Source: Acinetobacter baumannii (lineage in GTDB: Bacteria > Pseudomonadota > Gammaproteobacteria > Pseudomonadales > Moraxellaceae). From it: a DNA stretch of 64,000 nt. The DNA lies in assembly GCF_009759685.1 (NCBI RefSeq), contig NZ_CP046654.1, positions 2,976,001-3,040,000 on the forward strand. The letters are read 5' to 3'. The notes under the pieces are model-generated. The model was not told the origin of the DNA and searched no databases. It saw only the letters and a list, made by a program, of their open reading frames with translations. The position numbers and the translations under genes were made by a program. Below are positions 63,220 through 64,000 of this stretch, in pieces (the first letter of the stretch is position 1; each line of letters starts with the position of its first letter).

Positions 63220-63999
63220 TTAGCCATTAACAATTTGACCGCCATTTACATGAATAACCTGACCTGTAATATAACTTGCATCATCTGAGGCAAGGAAAAG
63301 ATAAGCAGGTGCGACTTCACTTGGCTGACCCATTCTACCCATTGGGGTATCTTTACCAAACTTTTCGACAGTTTCAGCATCGAAACTACTTGGAATAAGG
63401 GGAGTCCAGATTGGGCCTGGTGCAACACCATTTACACGAATACCTTTTTTCTGCTTCATTAAATTGTTCGATAGACTACGAGTAAAAGAGGTAATTGCAC
63501 CTTTAGTACTTGCATAGTCAATCAACTCATCATGACCTTGGTAACTGGTAATACTGGTGGTGTTAATAATGCTATCGCCTTCCTCCATATAAGGAATGGC
63601 TTCTTTGGTTAAATAAAACATGGCAAAAATATTTGTTTTAAATGTTTTTTCTAATTGTTCATTACTAATACTTTCAATTTCTTTTTGTTGATATTGCACA
63701 CCCGCATTATTTACTAAAATATTAATTTTACCAAAATGCTGTAGAACCTTATCAATATTTTGTTTTGCAAGGTCTGGATCGGAAATATCACCTTTTAATA
63801 AAAGACATTGTTGTCCTTCCTTTTCAATAAGCTGTTTAGTAATTTCGGCATCTTGGTCTTCTTCAAGGTACAGTACAGCAATATCGGCACCTTCACGGGC
63901 AAATAGTACGGCAACTGAACGGCCTATACCGCTATCACCACCGCTAATGACGGCAACTTTGCCTTTTAGTTTTTCACTGCCTTTATGAGATGCTTTAAT
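63220..63999 (-). CDS. short-chain dehydrogenase/reductase, general-stress type (YghA-like), 5' end missing
   Basis: The frame is open to the right edge of the window, so the N-terminus is cut off; 259 codons plus stop are visible. Seen: nucleotide loop VAVISGGDSGIGRSVAVLFAREGADIAV, LKGDISDPD, INILVNNAGVQYQQKEIESIS, active site NTTSITSYQGHDELIDYASTKGAI with Ser, Tyr and Lys, and VNGVAPGPIWTPLIPSSF. The C-terminal YITGQVIHVNGGQIVNG is complete. It resembles the YghA/YhxC/general stress protein 39 group, often found near katE-type stress genes. Substrate unknown. Confidence 0.9.
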   Translation of the reverse strand: MKASHKGSEKLKGKVAVISGGDSGIGRSVAVLFAREGADIAVLYLEEDQDAEITKQLIEKEGQQCLLLKGDISDPDLAKQNIDKVLQHFGKINILVNNAGVQYQQKEIESISNEQLEKTFKTNIFAMFYLTKEAIPYMEEGDSIINTTSITSYQGHDELIDYASTKGAITSFTRSLSNNLMKQKKGIRVNGVAPGPIWTPLIPSSFDAETVEKFGKDTPMGRMGQPSEVAPAYLFLASDDASYITGQVIHVNGGQIVNG

Positions 64000-64000
64000 A

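Overview
The window is a chromosomal stretch of an Acinetobacter, most likely of the A. calcoaceticus-baumannii complex. This rests on the AT-rich base use, the pobR/pobA pair, the dca-type dicarboxylate cluster with its DcaP porin, and the katE stress region. Species was not tested by any search. No rRNA, tRNA, insertion sequence, integrase or CRISPR array was seen. Most of the window is a set of catabolic modules, each with its own regulator.

Left end (1-4200): the tail of a PcaC-like decarboxylase gene, a LysR regulator divergent from an azoreductase, and the divergent pobR/pobA pair, which hydroxylates 4-hydroxybenzoate to protocatechuate.

4358-12449: a 2-aminoethylphosphonate (2-AEP) module. 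It holds a GntR/UTRA regulator, a lipoprotein/ATPase/fused-permease importer, an FAD amine oxidase, the PhnW transaminase and the PhnX phosphonatase. Two copies of one perfect palindrome mark the start of the transport block and the start of phnW.

12672-36742: a large acyl-CoA island. The right part (21062-33619) is a complete dicarboxylate beta-oxidation cluster of dca type: CoA transferase, acyl-CoA dehydrogenase, hydratase, hydroxyacyl-CoA dehydrogenase, thiolase, transporter and porin. The left part (12672-21009) repeats many of the same families as paralogues, with a class III CoA transferase and a nitronate-monooxygenase-like flavoprotein of unknown substrate. Two paralogous IclR regulators lie inside the island. 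A 15-bp operator-like motif (TTTCGC, 3 bases, GCGAAA and variants) recurs in nearly every divergent promoter of the island and suggests one shared regulon.

36803-55626: an 1160-residue indolepyruvate oxidoreductase with a divergent LysR, then liuABCDE for leucine/isovalerate breakdown with a divergent TetR, an acyl-CoA synthetase, a methyltransferase, a second DcaP-like porin, a secreted SGNH hydrolase, a LysR and a small lipoprotein.

55627-64000: a region of short and stress-type genes. A non-coding stretch carries a strongly self-complementary, probably structured RNA. It is followed by an entericidin-like small lipoprotein, two unknown small proteins, a hydrophilic charged protein, a Gln/Asn-rich disordered protein, a stand-alone CinA C-terminal domain, a haem-oxygenase-like diiron-type protein, the large catalase KatE and a stress-type short-chain dehydrogenase cut by the window end. 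Desiccation and oxidative stress tolerance is a reasonable inference for this block.
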